Positions 34,315-45,708 of a stretch of DNA of 64,000 bases are shown one piece after another; positions within the stretch are counted from its first letter, which is position 1, and each line of letters opens with the position of its first letter. The stretch comes from Vicia villosa (Eukaryota; Streptophyta; Magnoliopsida; Fabales; Fabaceae), in assembly GCF_029867415.1 (NCBI RefSeq), contig NC_081180.1, forward strand, positions 23,956,808 through 24,020,807, in the 5' to 3' direction. Under the pieces are notes generated by a model, which saw only the letters and a list, made by a program, of their open reading frames with translations, was not told the origin of the DNA and did not search any database. A program made the translations under genes and the position numbers.

Positions 34315-35757
34315 TGAAATCATATGACATTTGTTTCCCAAGTTGAGCCAAAGTAAATTAATGAGGTTTTCATTGATTAACATTAGTCTCTTGCCATGAA
34401 AGAAGATTTAAATAAATTTGAAATAAATATGTTTGGGAAACTGTTCCTAAAGCTTCAACTAATTAAGTGATTGAGACCCGATGGGTCTTTCACAACAAAC
34501 TTGATGAAGATGGAAAAGTATTAAGAATAAAACAAGACTTGTTGTGAAAAGATACAATTAATAGAATGGTATAGATTTCAATGAAACATATGCTTCTGTA
34601 GCTTGATTAGAGGCCATAAGGATATTTATAGATTATTCCCACATTATGAATTTTAAACTCTTTCAAATGGATGTAAAAAGTGTGTTCCTAAATAGTTATA
34701 TCCAAGAGGAAATGTTTATTGGTCAACCTTTAGGTTTTATCAACCCAACATTTCTTGATCATGTCTTCAAGCTTAAAAGGGCTTTATACATTATGAAACA
34801 AGCTCCTAGAGAATGGTATGATTGCATAAGCAAGATTTTGCTTGAGAACAAGTTTCAAAGAGGACAATTTGGTAATATCCTTTTTTGCCAAAATGTTCGA
34901 GTGTAACATTTTACTTGTTCAAATTTATGTAGGCGATAATATACTTGGTTGTACTAACGAATCCTTGTATTTTTCTAATATGATGCAGAACGAGTTTGAG
35001 ATGTTCATGATAGAGGAGCTTTGTTACTTACTAGTACTACAAATCCATCAATCAAAAGAAGTGACATTCATAAATCATGTAAAGCATTGTAAGGAACTTC
35101 TAAGGAGGTTCGGTATAAGGAAGTCAAAGGCAACAAATACTTCAATTTCCATATCATTCAATTTGGACAAGGATGAAGGAGGAAAATTAGTTGAAGAAAG
35201 CAAATACCTAGGTATGATAAGCTTTCTCCTTTATCTTTCTGCATCTTGTCGTGATATTATGTTTGTTGTTTGTTTATGTGCACGTTTTCAAGCATCTCGA
35301 AAGAATCATGTCTTTTTGTGTTAAAATGCATTATGAGATATACCATTGGCACACGCCCGATAGGTTTATGGTACCCAAAAGGGACGAATTGTGTCTTAAT
35401 TTGGTACACAAATCTGAATTTGCTGGGTGAAAATTAGATCGAAAGAGTACCATTGAAATCACTTGTCTCATAGCATAGCAAGAAACAAGCAAGTGTAGTG
35501 CTATCTATTGCACGCTAGTTATTTGGATGAAACACCAACTAAGTGAATACGAAGTTAATATTGGTGTTATTTCAATAAAACGCGACAACATTAGCACCAT
35601 AATCCTCATGAAGAATTTGATACTTCACTCTCAGATGAAACACGTTGAGTTTAGGCACCATTTCAATATAGATCTTGTTGAAAAAATGGGTTGTGTAATG
35701 GAACATATGTATTCATATAATCAAATCACAAATATTTTTACAAAATAACTACCTAAA
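34315..35757 (+). pseudogene. SIRE/Maximus-type Copia RT and RNase H remains
   Basis: RT text includes FKLFQMDVKSVFLN, GQPLGF and KLKRALYIMKQAPREWYD (34646-34906). A frame change follows, then LVQIYVGDNILG (the YVDD box with Val-Gly-Asp-Asn in place of Val-Asp-Asp) and RRFGIRKSKATNTSIS (to 35324). The RNase H end MKHVEFRHHFNIDLVEKM ... NIFTK closes at 35745-35747. Several stops and frameshifts. SIRE-type LTR sequence follows from about 36075. Confidence 0.88.
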
Positions 35758-36074
35758 GCAAATTTCTTTTTCATAAAAAGGGAGTTAGAGATATTGTATC
35801 AATCATGCATGGATTAATACATTTAAATGTCACTTCTTCTCCTTCTTCTTCTTCCCTTTCTCTATGTGGATTATATGATCTATGTGTTTACTTGTGCCCG
35901 TTTTTTTGTATTTTTGACAATGCCAAAGTGGTAGAAGTATAATCTTAGAGAGATTAGGATATAATATCTATATGTGTTAGGGGGAGCTTAATTACTCCAA
36001 TCTATCACCTGATTTTCTTGTTTTATTCACTTTCCTGAAAGATGCATTGCCATCATCAAAAAAGGGGGAAAATA
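35758..36074 (+). other. SIRE 3' untranslated region with polypurine tract
   Basis: No ORF. Contains CATCATCAAAAAAGGGGG (36053-36067), which corresponds to the SIRE polypurine tract just before the LTR. Confidence 0.7.
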
Positions 36075-36790
36075 TGCGTGCTTGCAGTTACTGCAGCTGA
36101 TGATGATTTAATTTATTGAGTGATCATGATGGTTTTGGTGATGACTTTGATGTTTAGTGGAATCATAATGGTTTACCCTTTTCTTGATCATGTAGATCCC
36201 TAATGATATCTTCTTAGTTGTCTCTAATGATATTGTGCATCATGAAGTTATCTCAAATCTAATTGGGGAGAATATTCAAGGTTCCAGTGAAATGCTAAAG
36301 TTAAATATAATGTATCAAGGAACTAAAAGCTTTAAAATTGTGAAAGAGAGGAAGTGTGAAAGATCGTCTGGTAGATCACATGCTTAGTGCAGTATCTGAG
36401 TAACTAGAGTATTGTAAAAGTGTTGTAGTAACTCATAATTTACTAAGACAACTCTCACATACTCACCAAATGTTTTTTAGGACCCTATCATTTTGATAAA
36501 ATCACCAGAAAACGCTTTTCGCATATAGATAGTTGGTTACAAGCTCAAATTATCCCTTATGAGTGAAAGTTACAGTAGATAATCAATTATCACTTAAGGA
36601 TAATTGATTATATCTTTTGTAACGCCTCATAATCGATTATTAAGGCTTATAGTAGATCAGTAACAATGCAATTTGAAAATTTTCCATATTTACACTACAA
36701 ATTGCTATTTTTAGTAATTAATTTAACTCAATCACAATTTTTGAGCACCATAATTCACCTTCCCCTCTTGTTCTTGAAGTCAATTGATCA
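36075..36790 (+). mobile_element. SIRE-type LTR, + orientation
   Basis: Begins just after the polypurine tract and ends with AATTCACCTTCCCCTCTTG, like the AATTCACCCCC...CTTGTG end of SIRE LTRs. It contains AATCGATTA-type palindromes. Boundaries are approximate and no primer site follows. Confidence 0.6.
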
Positions 36791-36799
36791 ACAAATTTT

Positions 36800-37320
36800 A
36801 CTGGATGATTTATAGAACCTAACAAAGATTTTACCAAGAAAATTTCAAGAATCAAGAAAAGACATCAAATAAGAGAATCACAATTTTGATGAATAAAAAT
36901 AGAAGCACGAAGACCAATATAACCAAACTCTTACATGTATTTTTCACTCACAATGCACTAAGGCAACTTTAGTGAAAGAATTGAAAAGGAGTAGAAAGTG
37001 AGAAAGAAGATATTCAAAATGAATTCTAGTGTGATTTGGAATGATTAGAAGTCATTTATTTATATGAGAAAATATGTATGAAAAAGGAAAACAATCCATG
37101 AGACTTTTAATGCTTCTAATTGATTAACACCTAGGGCTAATCGATTACATAAGACGAATATGGAAGGTTTTCAAATATTCCATCACTAATCGATCGTAAG
37201 ATTATTTAAATGATTATGAGGCGTTATAAAAGAGTTAATTAATTTACCTTAGTTTATTAATCAATTATCTAGTGTAAAAATTATGAAACCTAGTTTTGCA
37301 GGTTACTTTTAGGTGACACG
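36800..37320 (-). mobile_element. SIRE-type LTR fragment, inverted
   Basis: The block TGATTATGAGGCGTTATAAAA (37212-37232) is the inverse of TTTTGTAACGCCTCATAATCG in the preceding LTR (36615-36635), so part of an LTR lies here in opposite orientation. Confidence 0.6.
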
Positions 37321-37329
37321 CCTTTAATA

Positions 37330-38930
37330 AAGACAACAACTTTTGATGGTGACAACTAATATTTAATGATGAAAAACTAATCCATAATTAAAAGTCAAGC
37401 ATAAGCAGTTAAAATGATTAAAGATGCAAACTAAAGAATTAGGGTTAGATGGACTTGAATCTATGATGATGGAAACCAAATGGAATCTAACTCAAGCCTC
37501 ATCTCAATATAACTCAAGCAAGTGTCCTCAAGAAAAAAAATCGGACAAGATTTGAAGTACGTGAAAGCCTACCTTAACATGCTTGAGTGAACATATTGTA
37601 AAGCATAAGGGTGTTCTCGTAAAAGTACATGGCTAAATCACACACATACATTAACTTGTTTTCAAACTTATTTTCTCTAGTAAAAAATTTCAAAAATGAC
37701 TTGAAGCCCTGTCATATGAGTTAGGAGCTGTCAGAAAAGCTCTAGGAGAATTTTTGTCTCTACCAATAGATTGGAATAATTTAAAAATGTGTCCTAAACG
37801 ATTGGGACAACATCTTAATGACGTGTAACGGCTAAATATAATTCCTTTCCTTTTTAAGCTTGGTAATATATTAGTTTAGAGTTATCAATCGATTGGTACA
37901 TATCTTCAATTGATTGGCAAGTCATAAAAAGCCTTAAAATATTTTCCTTTTGTTTGCCAACCTCTAGCCTATAAATAGAGGTCCATTTCCATTCCTTTTC
38001 ACATGTAGAAACGTGTTTTTATTTCTCACTTTATCTAAAAGTTCTTTTTGTTTACTTTCTCACACTAAAAGTTTAGTCGAAGTTCTTTTTCGAGAAAGTC
38101 CGTTTGTGAGTGAGAAAAGTGTAATTCTAGAAGGTTAGTTTTGTAAGTTCACCAAGTATGTTTTATTTCATCTTGGTTGAACACTTTATCTACTTAGAGA
38201 TTGTTTGTTTTGGTTTGAAGCTAAACCTGTAAAAAGCTTTGGTTTGAGGATTGCATGATCAAGTCTCCGTTTAGGTTCGAGATCATCACATTGTTAAAAT
38301 CTCATAGGTTCTTGGTTAGCCCGTGGTAGAACCAAGATTAGGTTCAAGTTAAGCCCAATATTAAAATCTTGGTTGGGTTCCAGATTAGCCTATGATAAAA
38401 TCTCATAGGTTCTTGGTTATCCCGTGATAAAACCAAGATTAGGTTCGTGAGAAAAGCCTAATATTAAAAGCTATACATGGTTTACGATTAACCAATGGTA
38501 AAATCTGTTTATAAGCTTGAAAACTAACCACTCAAATATTCGTGTGGAAAGAGGACTAACCGCTTCAATCCATTGTTTGGAAGGAAGACTCCCCGTTTCA
38601 CTCCCCTGTTTATTGTTTGGTTAGAGTTAGCCATAAACTTCATTTTCCTTGTATAAGGGGGTTCGTGAGTTATACTAACTAAAAGCTCTCAAGTTTAATT
38701 GGATAATCTCACGATCAATTCTTGGAGACATGACTAAGTTGTTTTTTACTGAACCTGTAAAATTCATGGTGTTCTAAACTCTTTATTTTTGTAATTTATA
38801 TTATGTAGTTTTATTTTTCTGCTACGAATTCATAAACATTTTCTAAAAAAATTTTCAAACTCTAATCTTTATCCACAAATTTTTTCAAGTCTAATTTTTT
38901 CTTGAAACACACAATTCACCCCCATCTTGT
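37330..38930 (+). mobile_element. SIRE-type LTR, second + oriented copy
   Basis: Contains a TATA-like CCTATAAATAGAGG at 37969-37982, repeated CAATCGATTGG motifs at 37885 and near 37910, and the LTR end CAATTCACCCCCATCTTGTG near 38910-38930. It matches 4620-6800 in reverse complement. A 38280-38520 stretch has two related units of about 100-130 bases built on AAATCTCATAGGTTCTTGGTT. Confidence 0.6.
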
Positions 38931-38989
38931 GTTCAACAAAAATCACTTAGGCAAAAATCACCCCCATCTTGTCACATGTTCAACAAAAA

Positions 38990-40470
38990 TCACTCATAAA
39001 GTTTGAACCAACTAGTGATCACTTAGGAACGTGCTTAAAATATTTTTAGGTGCTTTTATAAAATGAGAGAGGCATGAAAAAAATTTGAGTGTGTGAGATA
39101 TATTTTCCTTAGTATTTTAGGAGTTAATTTTATACTTTTTCAATACACTAATTACTCAAACACATGACTAGGCGTGCTTTCACACTTCCTCTCTTTCAAA
39201 AGCTTGAAGCGTCTAGTTCCCTTGCTTGATTCATTTGATTTATTACTTCATATTTGACTTGCTTCTTTGGTTTGATGATGCTTCATATAACTTCTTTGAT
39301 AGACACCATCATCAGAGGTTTCTTTACCATAGATTCTTAGGGACTCCACCTAACATCATTTGACATTAGGAGTTGTCATCATCAAAGCCAATATGTGATT
39401 ATCTACATATAAATGTACATGCAAGCACATAGATCCATATTATTTCATTTTTTTATGATTATGACGCATCTCTCAGGGAGGTGGAACAAAAAAATATATA
39501 GATAAAAGATTGGAGTGGTTAAACTCTCTCTTACAAATATAGATAATACACCTTATTCCCCATAAGAGTATATTTATCCCCATATGCTTAGTCAAAATGG
39601 CATAAGATAACACAAAGAAAGCACATAGATCATGTAAAATATATAGAGAAAAGGAAGAAAAAGAATAAGGAAACGATAAATCTAACATATTTTAATCCAT
39701 GCATGATTGATTTAACATTCTCAATTCAATTCTTATGAAAATTATTCTTTTAGGAAGAGATTTCGTAAAATAGTTTTCTAGTTGATTATATGAAGACACT
39801 TGCTCAATTATGATATCCCCTTTTTCTACATGATCTCTAATGAAATGGTGCATATCTTCAATGTGTTTTAGTTTGAGAATGAAGTACTAGATTTTTTGTG
39901 AGGATTATGGCACTTGTTCCATTTTATTGGAACATCTCAGAGGTCAACTATGTAATATTTTAGCTCATGTTTCATCTAGATAATTTATGCACAGTTGCTT
40001 ACATAATTCGCCTCAGCTGTGGATAGAGCTAAATGTGCTTACTTCTTGCTATGCTAGGAGGCAAACGAGTTACCAAGTAACTGTAACATTTACCACAAAC
40101 AATTTTCTGATATAATTTTCATTCAGCAAAATTAGAGTTAGGGTACCCAACTAAGATACAATTCGTTCCTTTGGGGTACCATAAACTCGTTAATGGTATG
40201 CTAGTGATATATCTCATTATGCATTTTTACCGCAATGATATGTGATTATTTGGGTTTCGCCTGAAAAATGGAACAAAGACACACAACAAACATAATATCA
40301 GGATGAGAAGCATTGAGATAAATGAAAGAATCAATTATACCTCGCTAACTGCTTTCTTCGACTGACTTTCCTCATTGGCGGCAAGCACTCCTCTTGGAAC
40401 TCATTTTAAATGGATTTTAAACAAATTTCTTCAATTGAGGTTTTAAAATAGATATGTACGGACTCCTAAT
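38990..40470 (-). mobile_element. Truncated SIRE-type element, minus strand
   Basis: On the minus strand 40470-39750 contains RNase H remains, including the complement of a HSQTKHIEDMHHFIRDHVEK-like end near 39895-39805. The AATCAATCATGCATGGATTA stretch at 39712-39693 matches the same position (35797-35817) downstream of the + strand copy, and LTR sequence follows to about 38990. It is convergent with the element at 34315. Confidence 0.65.
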
Positions 40471-41144
40471 GCATCCTCTAAGATTATTTTGATGTATGCA
40501 ATAGTGTGTACAAGGCCAAATATTTCACATATTGTTGATAGAGTCGTTAGATTTTTGTAAAATTCTAGTAGAGAGCATTTGAATGGTGTAAAATGGATTT
40601 TGAGGTATCTTCATGGTATTATTTGTACAAGACTTTGTTTTGGAGGTGACAAATATTTTGGCTGGATACTCCGACTGATATATATGACTCGAGACATTAA
40701 TTCTATAAAGTCTTCTTTAGACTACATGATTAAATTTGTAGGGGGAGTTATGGCTTGGTAATCTAGGTTTCAAAAGTGTGTAACATTTTCTACTACATAG
40801 GAAGAGTTCATTTTCATTACTAAAGCACGTAATGAGTTGCTATGATTGAATAAATTCTTGCAAGGGCTTAATTTTATTCATGAAAATATGTGATATTTGT
40901 TGATAGTCAATGTGTTATTCATCTTGGTAAGAATTCAATTTTTATAGTAGGTCAAAACATATTGATGTGTGGTATCATGTTATACGCGATGTTTTGGATT
41001 CTAAGTTATTGGAGGTAGTTAAAGTTCATAACGATGATCATTAGGCTGATATGATGACTAAAGCGCTACCAAGAGGAAAGTTTAAAACTTGTTGTAATAT
41101 CACCGTTTTGGCGATTACCTCTACACACTTGTGAGAGGAAAATA
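40471..41144 (+). pseudogene. Tork-like Copia RNase H remains
   Basis: Text corresponding to YAIVCTRPNISH, HLNGVKWILRYLHG, LDYMIKFVGGVMAW and ADMMTKALPR can be read with stops and shifts, in the order expected of the C-terminal RNase H region of a Tork-type Copia. The sequence around 41124-41140 (GAGAGGAAAAT) acts as polypurine tract in front of an LTR. Confidence 0.8.
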
Positions 41145-41797
41145 TGTTGGATATTGGGCTCCTTTCCTATGTGAAGAAAAATCCAAATATGTTAACCCAT
41201 TATGTCTCGTTTATATCAATTGTAAATTGTCATTCTAGAAGTTATAAAGGAGAAAATCATCCAGTGGAGAGAAAAGAAATGATAAACCATATTCTTGTTT
41301 TTCTCAAACTAGTTTCACAAATATGATATTTCGGATTCATTAACCGTTGGATCGAGCTAATATTTGGACTTTACGTTTCAGAGACAAAGATCTTTAATTT
41401 CACCGTTCGGATCATCGAAATAAGTTTTGAGCAGAGAGATATTGTGTTCTCACTACACCAAGTTTTTGCATATTCTTTGTCTTCTTATTTTTCAATTGTA
41501 AGCTTTTGTGCTTTGTTGTTTTGGCTGGTTGTTGGCACTATTTGTGCATTATTTTGATACTTTATTATAACCTCGTTTGATTATAGTGGAGTTAATTCTT
41601 TGGATTGCACGACCCGTGATTTTTATCCTTACTTTGAGGGGTTTTCCACGACAAAGATTTAATGTTCTTTATTTGCTTTCAATTGTTATATTTGCTTCCA
41701 TATATTTCATTGTTGCTCCTCAAAGATTCTTGCAAGGTGAGAATTTATATCTGCTGCGTATTGTTTGTTATTGCGTTTTTGTATTAATTCATATCAA
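41145..41797 (+). mobile_element. Tork-like Copia LTR with primer site on its 3' side
   Basis: Starts TGTTGGATATTGGGC directly after the purine tract and is followed at 41800-41812 by TGGTGTTAGAGCC, one substitution from the initiator-Met primer site. A single LTR bounded by polypurine tract on one side and primer site on the other indicates either tandem elements sharing an LTR or recombination. Confidence 0.65.
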
Positions 41798-41812
41798 TGT
41801 GGTGTTAGAGCC

Positions 41813-42189
41813 AATGATTCGAGTAAGAGATTAGCTCCTCGTATTGAAAATCTTAGTAACAAGGTGGTGATTAGGCAGCGTGTCCCATTGAAGTGCTTGT
41901 GACGTGGCAAGGGTGTCAACGGCGGTACAAGTGTGTGTGGATGAAAGAACTTCTATTTGATGGGGAGCATATAAATGAATGGACTCACAATTGATGAGGA
42001 GATTGTTGTAAACATGTGTGAGTTATAAGTCCCATATTATTTGATGAAATGGAAGTTGAACACTTCATAAATGTGAGGATGCATATACCTGATGTCTTAA
42101 GATCTTATGTGAATATGTGATGTTTCTCTCACTTGTGTAACTATTTTTGATTGAATGTGGATGTTTCTCCTCATTATTAATAAAGATCA
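41813..42189 (+). mobile_element. Short non-coding retroelement remains
   Basis: Sequence after the primer site leads to GAGGAGATTGTTG near 42000-42010 and an LTR-like GAGTTATAAGTCCCATATT (42020-42038), as in TRIM/short LTR elements of plants. It is truncated where duplicated segment B begins. No ORF. Confidence 0.45.
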
Positions 42190-42475
42190 ATCCCTACTTT
42201 AATTTTTGTAATGACCATATGACCCTTCCTCATGATCCATGAAGTTTTACCCCTGCTTTAATTTTTGTAGTGACCTATGAGCCTTTGTCCTTTACTTTGC
42301 TTCCTAGTATGAAGCCAAAATATCCTTTCAGCATTTAACTTTTTTTTGGGTCCATCTATTGTAAGATGAGGGGCTTTCTCAATGATGGTGGTGGCTCTTG
42401 GCTGCTATTCTTTTAACTCTTCTTTGGGTCTAATTATGCTTTCACTTTTTTTAGTACAAGTTATGCTTTTATTTT

Positions 42476-43801
42476 GGAAATTTCTTTCCGTACCTCCCTC
42501 TTTTCTTGGCCACCTCTGGTGAAAAACCCAAAATACCCTCACTTTGGAAATGCATTTTCGAAACGCTTTTTTTTTTTTTTTTTTCAAAATTTGTCTTATT
42601 TCGGAAATGCACTTTCGAAAACACGAAAAAAAAGGTGTTTTCGGAGATGCATTTCTGAAAACACCCCTTTTTGGGTTTTCGGAGATGCATTTCCGAAAAC
42701 ACCTTTTTTTTGGGAGGGGGTGTCTTCGAAGATGCATATCCGAAATATTCCAAGACCAAATTGGTCTTGGAATGTTTCGGATATACACTTCCGAAAGAAT
42801 TCAATAATTATTAAAAAATTAAAATCAAGGTGAATCAATACAATTAATAGGTATAAAATCAAGGTGAATCAATAAAATGAAAGTGAATCAATAAAATCAA
42901 GGTGAATCAATAAAATGAAAGTGAATCAATAAAATCAAGGTGAATCAAAATTTCCTAAACAATTTTAAAGTTTAAAATTATTTTTAACTTATATAAATCA
43001 AAAACATTTTAATTCCATAAGTAAATTTTGAATTATATAGAATTAAATATAAAATTTATTCATTGAATAAAATTAATATAATTATATAAAATATATAATA
43101 ATAATTATTAATTTTGTAAGTGAAATATATAAATATATAATATATAATAATTAAAATATAAATATATAAATATATAATAATTATTATAAATTAAAACATT
43201 CATTTTTTGAATTTTTATAATTATTATATAAATATATTTATAATTAATATATAATAATTATTATATAAATATATAATAATTTTTATAAATATATAAACTA
43301 AAACATTCATTTTATTAATTTTTTTTGTAAATACATAATAATTATTATAAATATATAAATATATAAATAAAAAATTATAACTCATTTTGTAAGTGAAATT
43401 ATTTTAAATTTTAAAATATGAATCAGAATAGAAATATATAATAATTATTATTCATAACTCATAAATTATATCAAAATATATTATTATTATTATTCATTAC
43501 TCATAAATTATATCATATTTTTTTAGATTTATTATTCATATTTATTACTCATAACTCATACATTTTTTTTAGATTTATTACTCATATTTATTATTCATAA
43601 CTCATAATTTTTAGATTTTTTTTCAGAGATGCATCTCCGAATTAATCAAAATTCCAATTTTTGGGATTTTTTCGGAAACGCACTTCCGAAGTCTAGAAAA
43701 ATTTAGAAAAAAAAATATTTCGGAAATGCATTTCCGAAGCAGGGGTAAAGTGGGGTTTTCGCTGGGGGGACCCCCATAGGGAGGTGGGTAAGGAAATTTT
43801 C
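42476..43801. mobile_element. Terminal-inverted-repeat element, 1326 bp (hAT- or MULE-like MITE)
   Basis: Ends form imperfect inverted repeats: GGAAATTTCTTTCCGTACCT on the left, and GAAAATTTCCTTACCCACCT as the reverse complement of the right end. TTTATTTT is duplicated at 42468-42475 and 43802-43809, and the unoccupied site is read in copy A near 15470. The element encodes nothing recognisable; its inside is AT-rich (42960-43620), with at least eight copies of a palindrome close to TTCGGAAATGCATTTCCGAA near its two ends. The 8-base duplication favours hAT; a ninth base mismatched would favour MULE. Confidence 0.85.
42823..42950. repeat. Tandem repeat AAAATCAAGGTGAATCAAT
   Basis: Alternating units of about 19 bases (AATCAAGGTGAATCAATAA and AATGAAAGTGAATCAATAA) are repeated about six times inside the inverted-repeat element. 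Confidence 0.85.
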
Positions 43802-44008
43802 TTTATTTTATTGTCTAAAAATCATAGAGAAATATTAGTTTTATGTGTTTTTATTTATTTACTGGTTTATTGTAATATTAGTGGTTTATTAGTTGGATTA
43901 AATACGAATTAATCATGAACGGGAAGTAGTTATTTTATGGTCGCTTGTCGATTAGTTAGATAAAGTATTGTCAGTTGTGCCAACAGAACACTTTCATGAC
44001 ATTTGGAT

Positions 44009-44189
44009 GGGTATGGATCCTCTCCATTTCTTAAAAGAAATGGAAAATTTCATTACTATAGTTTTAGGTGTATAAAATTAAATAATCATTAAATATATGT
44101 CACATGTATTTGATATGCGTGTTATTTACACATAAAAGTATAATAATAGAATAAATGGAGAGAGAAAAAAATGGAGAAGATCTAAACCC
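44009..44189. mobile_element. MULE-type MITE, 181 bp
   Basis: Left end GGGTATGGATCCTCTCCATT and right end, reversed, GGGTTTAGATCTTCTCCATT, match at 16 of 20 positions. Flanked by CATTTGGAT (44000-44008) and CATTTGAAT (44190-44198), a 9-base duplication with one mismatch. Copy A has one CATTTGGAT at the corresponding place (about 15668-15676) and no element. Confidence 0.87.
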
Positions 44190-45708
44190 CATTTGAATCA
44201 TATTTTGGAAGCATGAGCAATTCTTAAAACTATTGTATAGGCAGGGAAAGAAAGAATATTGTAGTTTTTAGTGAAGTTTGTCTAACATGTTTAAATTAAT
44301 AATACTGTCTTAAGCAAAAACTATATTTGTGTTATGATTCAAAATGTAAGTATAACAGTTATCAAAAAAAAATTAAATAAATTCTAACAAAATTTATCGT
44401 AATATTATACCGGTTAAAAGAAATAACCATAAATAATATTCTCATTTACAATTGTATTTTATTATAGGTGTGTAAACAAGATGAAATATGTGTGAGTTAT
44501 GCTTCATATGTATGTCGATTTTGGTTTTGTTTTATAATTTTTTTTTGTTGGAATTAAAATTTTGATTCTCATTTACATTTTTATATATATCATTCAGATC
44601 ATCATTCAACAGGTAGATTTTCAAATGAAAATGAATTTCCTCAAAATAGAGAACGATCTTCAAATGAAAATGCTCAAAATAGAGAAGGATCTTCTTATTT
44701 ATATAAAAAAAATTAATGAATAACTACTCTGACGAATGCATGTCACGTGACTCTTCGATATCATGAAACTTCTTGTGTATGTTTTCTTTAATTTCATAAG
44801 ATATTTCCTTTTTGAATTTCAATTCACAACTTCCCTCAACTATTTTAGATAAGAGCAACATATTTGAAATTTTGATAGGATGATGATTTCTGAATATCCT
44901 TCAAGAACATAGTAATGTTGATCATTATTTTTGAATGAGAAGTCTTTAACTAAAAAATTCTTTCTTTCTCCTATTTATGCTATAAATTTGAAGGTTAAGG
45001 TTTACATATAACGTACGTCCTTAAAATATTAATTTTAAAATGTAATTCAAAATTAACATTTATAATAAACACAATGTAAAATTTGAGCATTTTCAATAGT
45101 ACCTCATAATTATATCTAGACGTTATCATAATTCAAAAATTGTGTTGTTTCATCACGAGGTAACATTTGTTGTGCATGATTTCCAAAACTAATCTATTTC
45201 CTGCAACTTGTTATTATGAACACTTTTTGAGAAATATTGTGAAACCCTTTTGAGAAATTGTTATAATTTTAAAATCACTTTCCCTCATTTAAAATTTCTA
45301 TCTATTCCTCTCCACTCTAGAGCTTGTAGTTGTGGATCCTCCATATCTGTAAAATAGAGTTTAGTATTATACCATACCATCTCCATCTTTTGAAAATATC
45401 AACTCTCAAAAATTTAATTTGTCTTCTTCTACTATAACACTAATGATATTCTAGATTGCTATGCCTATTGTGATAGGTCAAATAGAGAATGTACTCGGAC
45501 CTAGAGAAGACGAGGCAAAGATAAGAAGTTGGTGATCCTAGGTACTCATCTCCTTCATTATAAAAAAGCAAAGTCTTACATTTTTAGGTTTTCTAGAACC
45601 TCAAATCATTTGAAGCATGTTGAATCTTTGTCTCTTCATGATTCTGAATGCTAATTGCTTGCTTTCAAAGCTCCTGTTAGACCTTGTTTTAAGGCATTAG
45701 AAGTAAAT

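Larger units (their letters stand above)
42190..45708. repeat. Second copy of the FLZ downstream segment (B), with two insertions
   Basis: 42190-42475, 43802-44008, 44190-44824 and 45151-45708 align with A1/A2 (15240-16288, 26860-27320). The copy includes the 3' flank of the FLZ gene but no coding exon, because the left end is cut by retroelement DNA. Within it, 42476-43801 and 44009-44189 are insertions absent from copy A. 44825-45150 has no counterpart in A, where the Copia element sits instead. At 42205-42285 about 50 bases of the flank are present twice in tandem. Confidence 0.88.

Noticed and set aside
42404..42862. Four or five overlapping frames of 87-127 codons on both strands
   Set aside because: They come from the repeated palindrome of the inverted-repeat element at 42476-43801; palindromes keep frames open on both strands.
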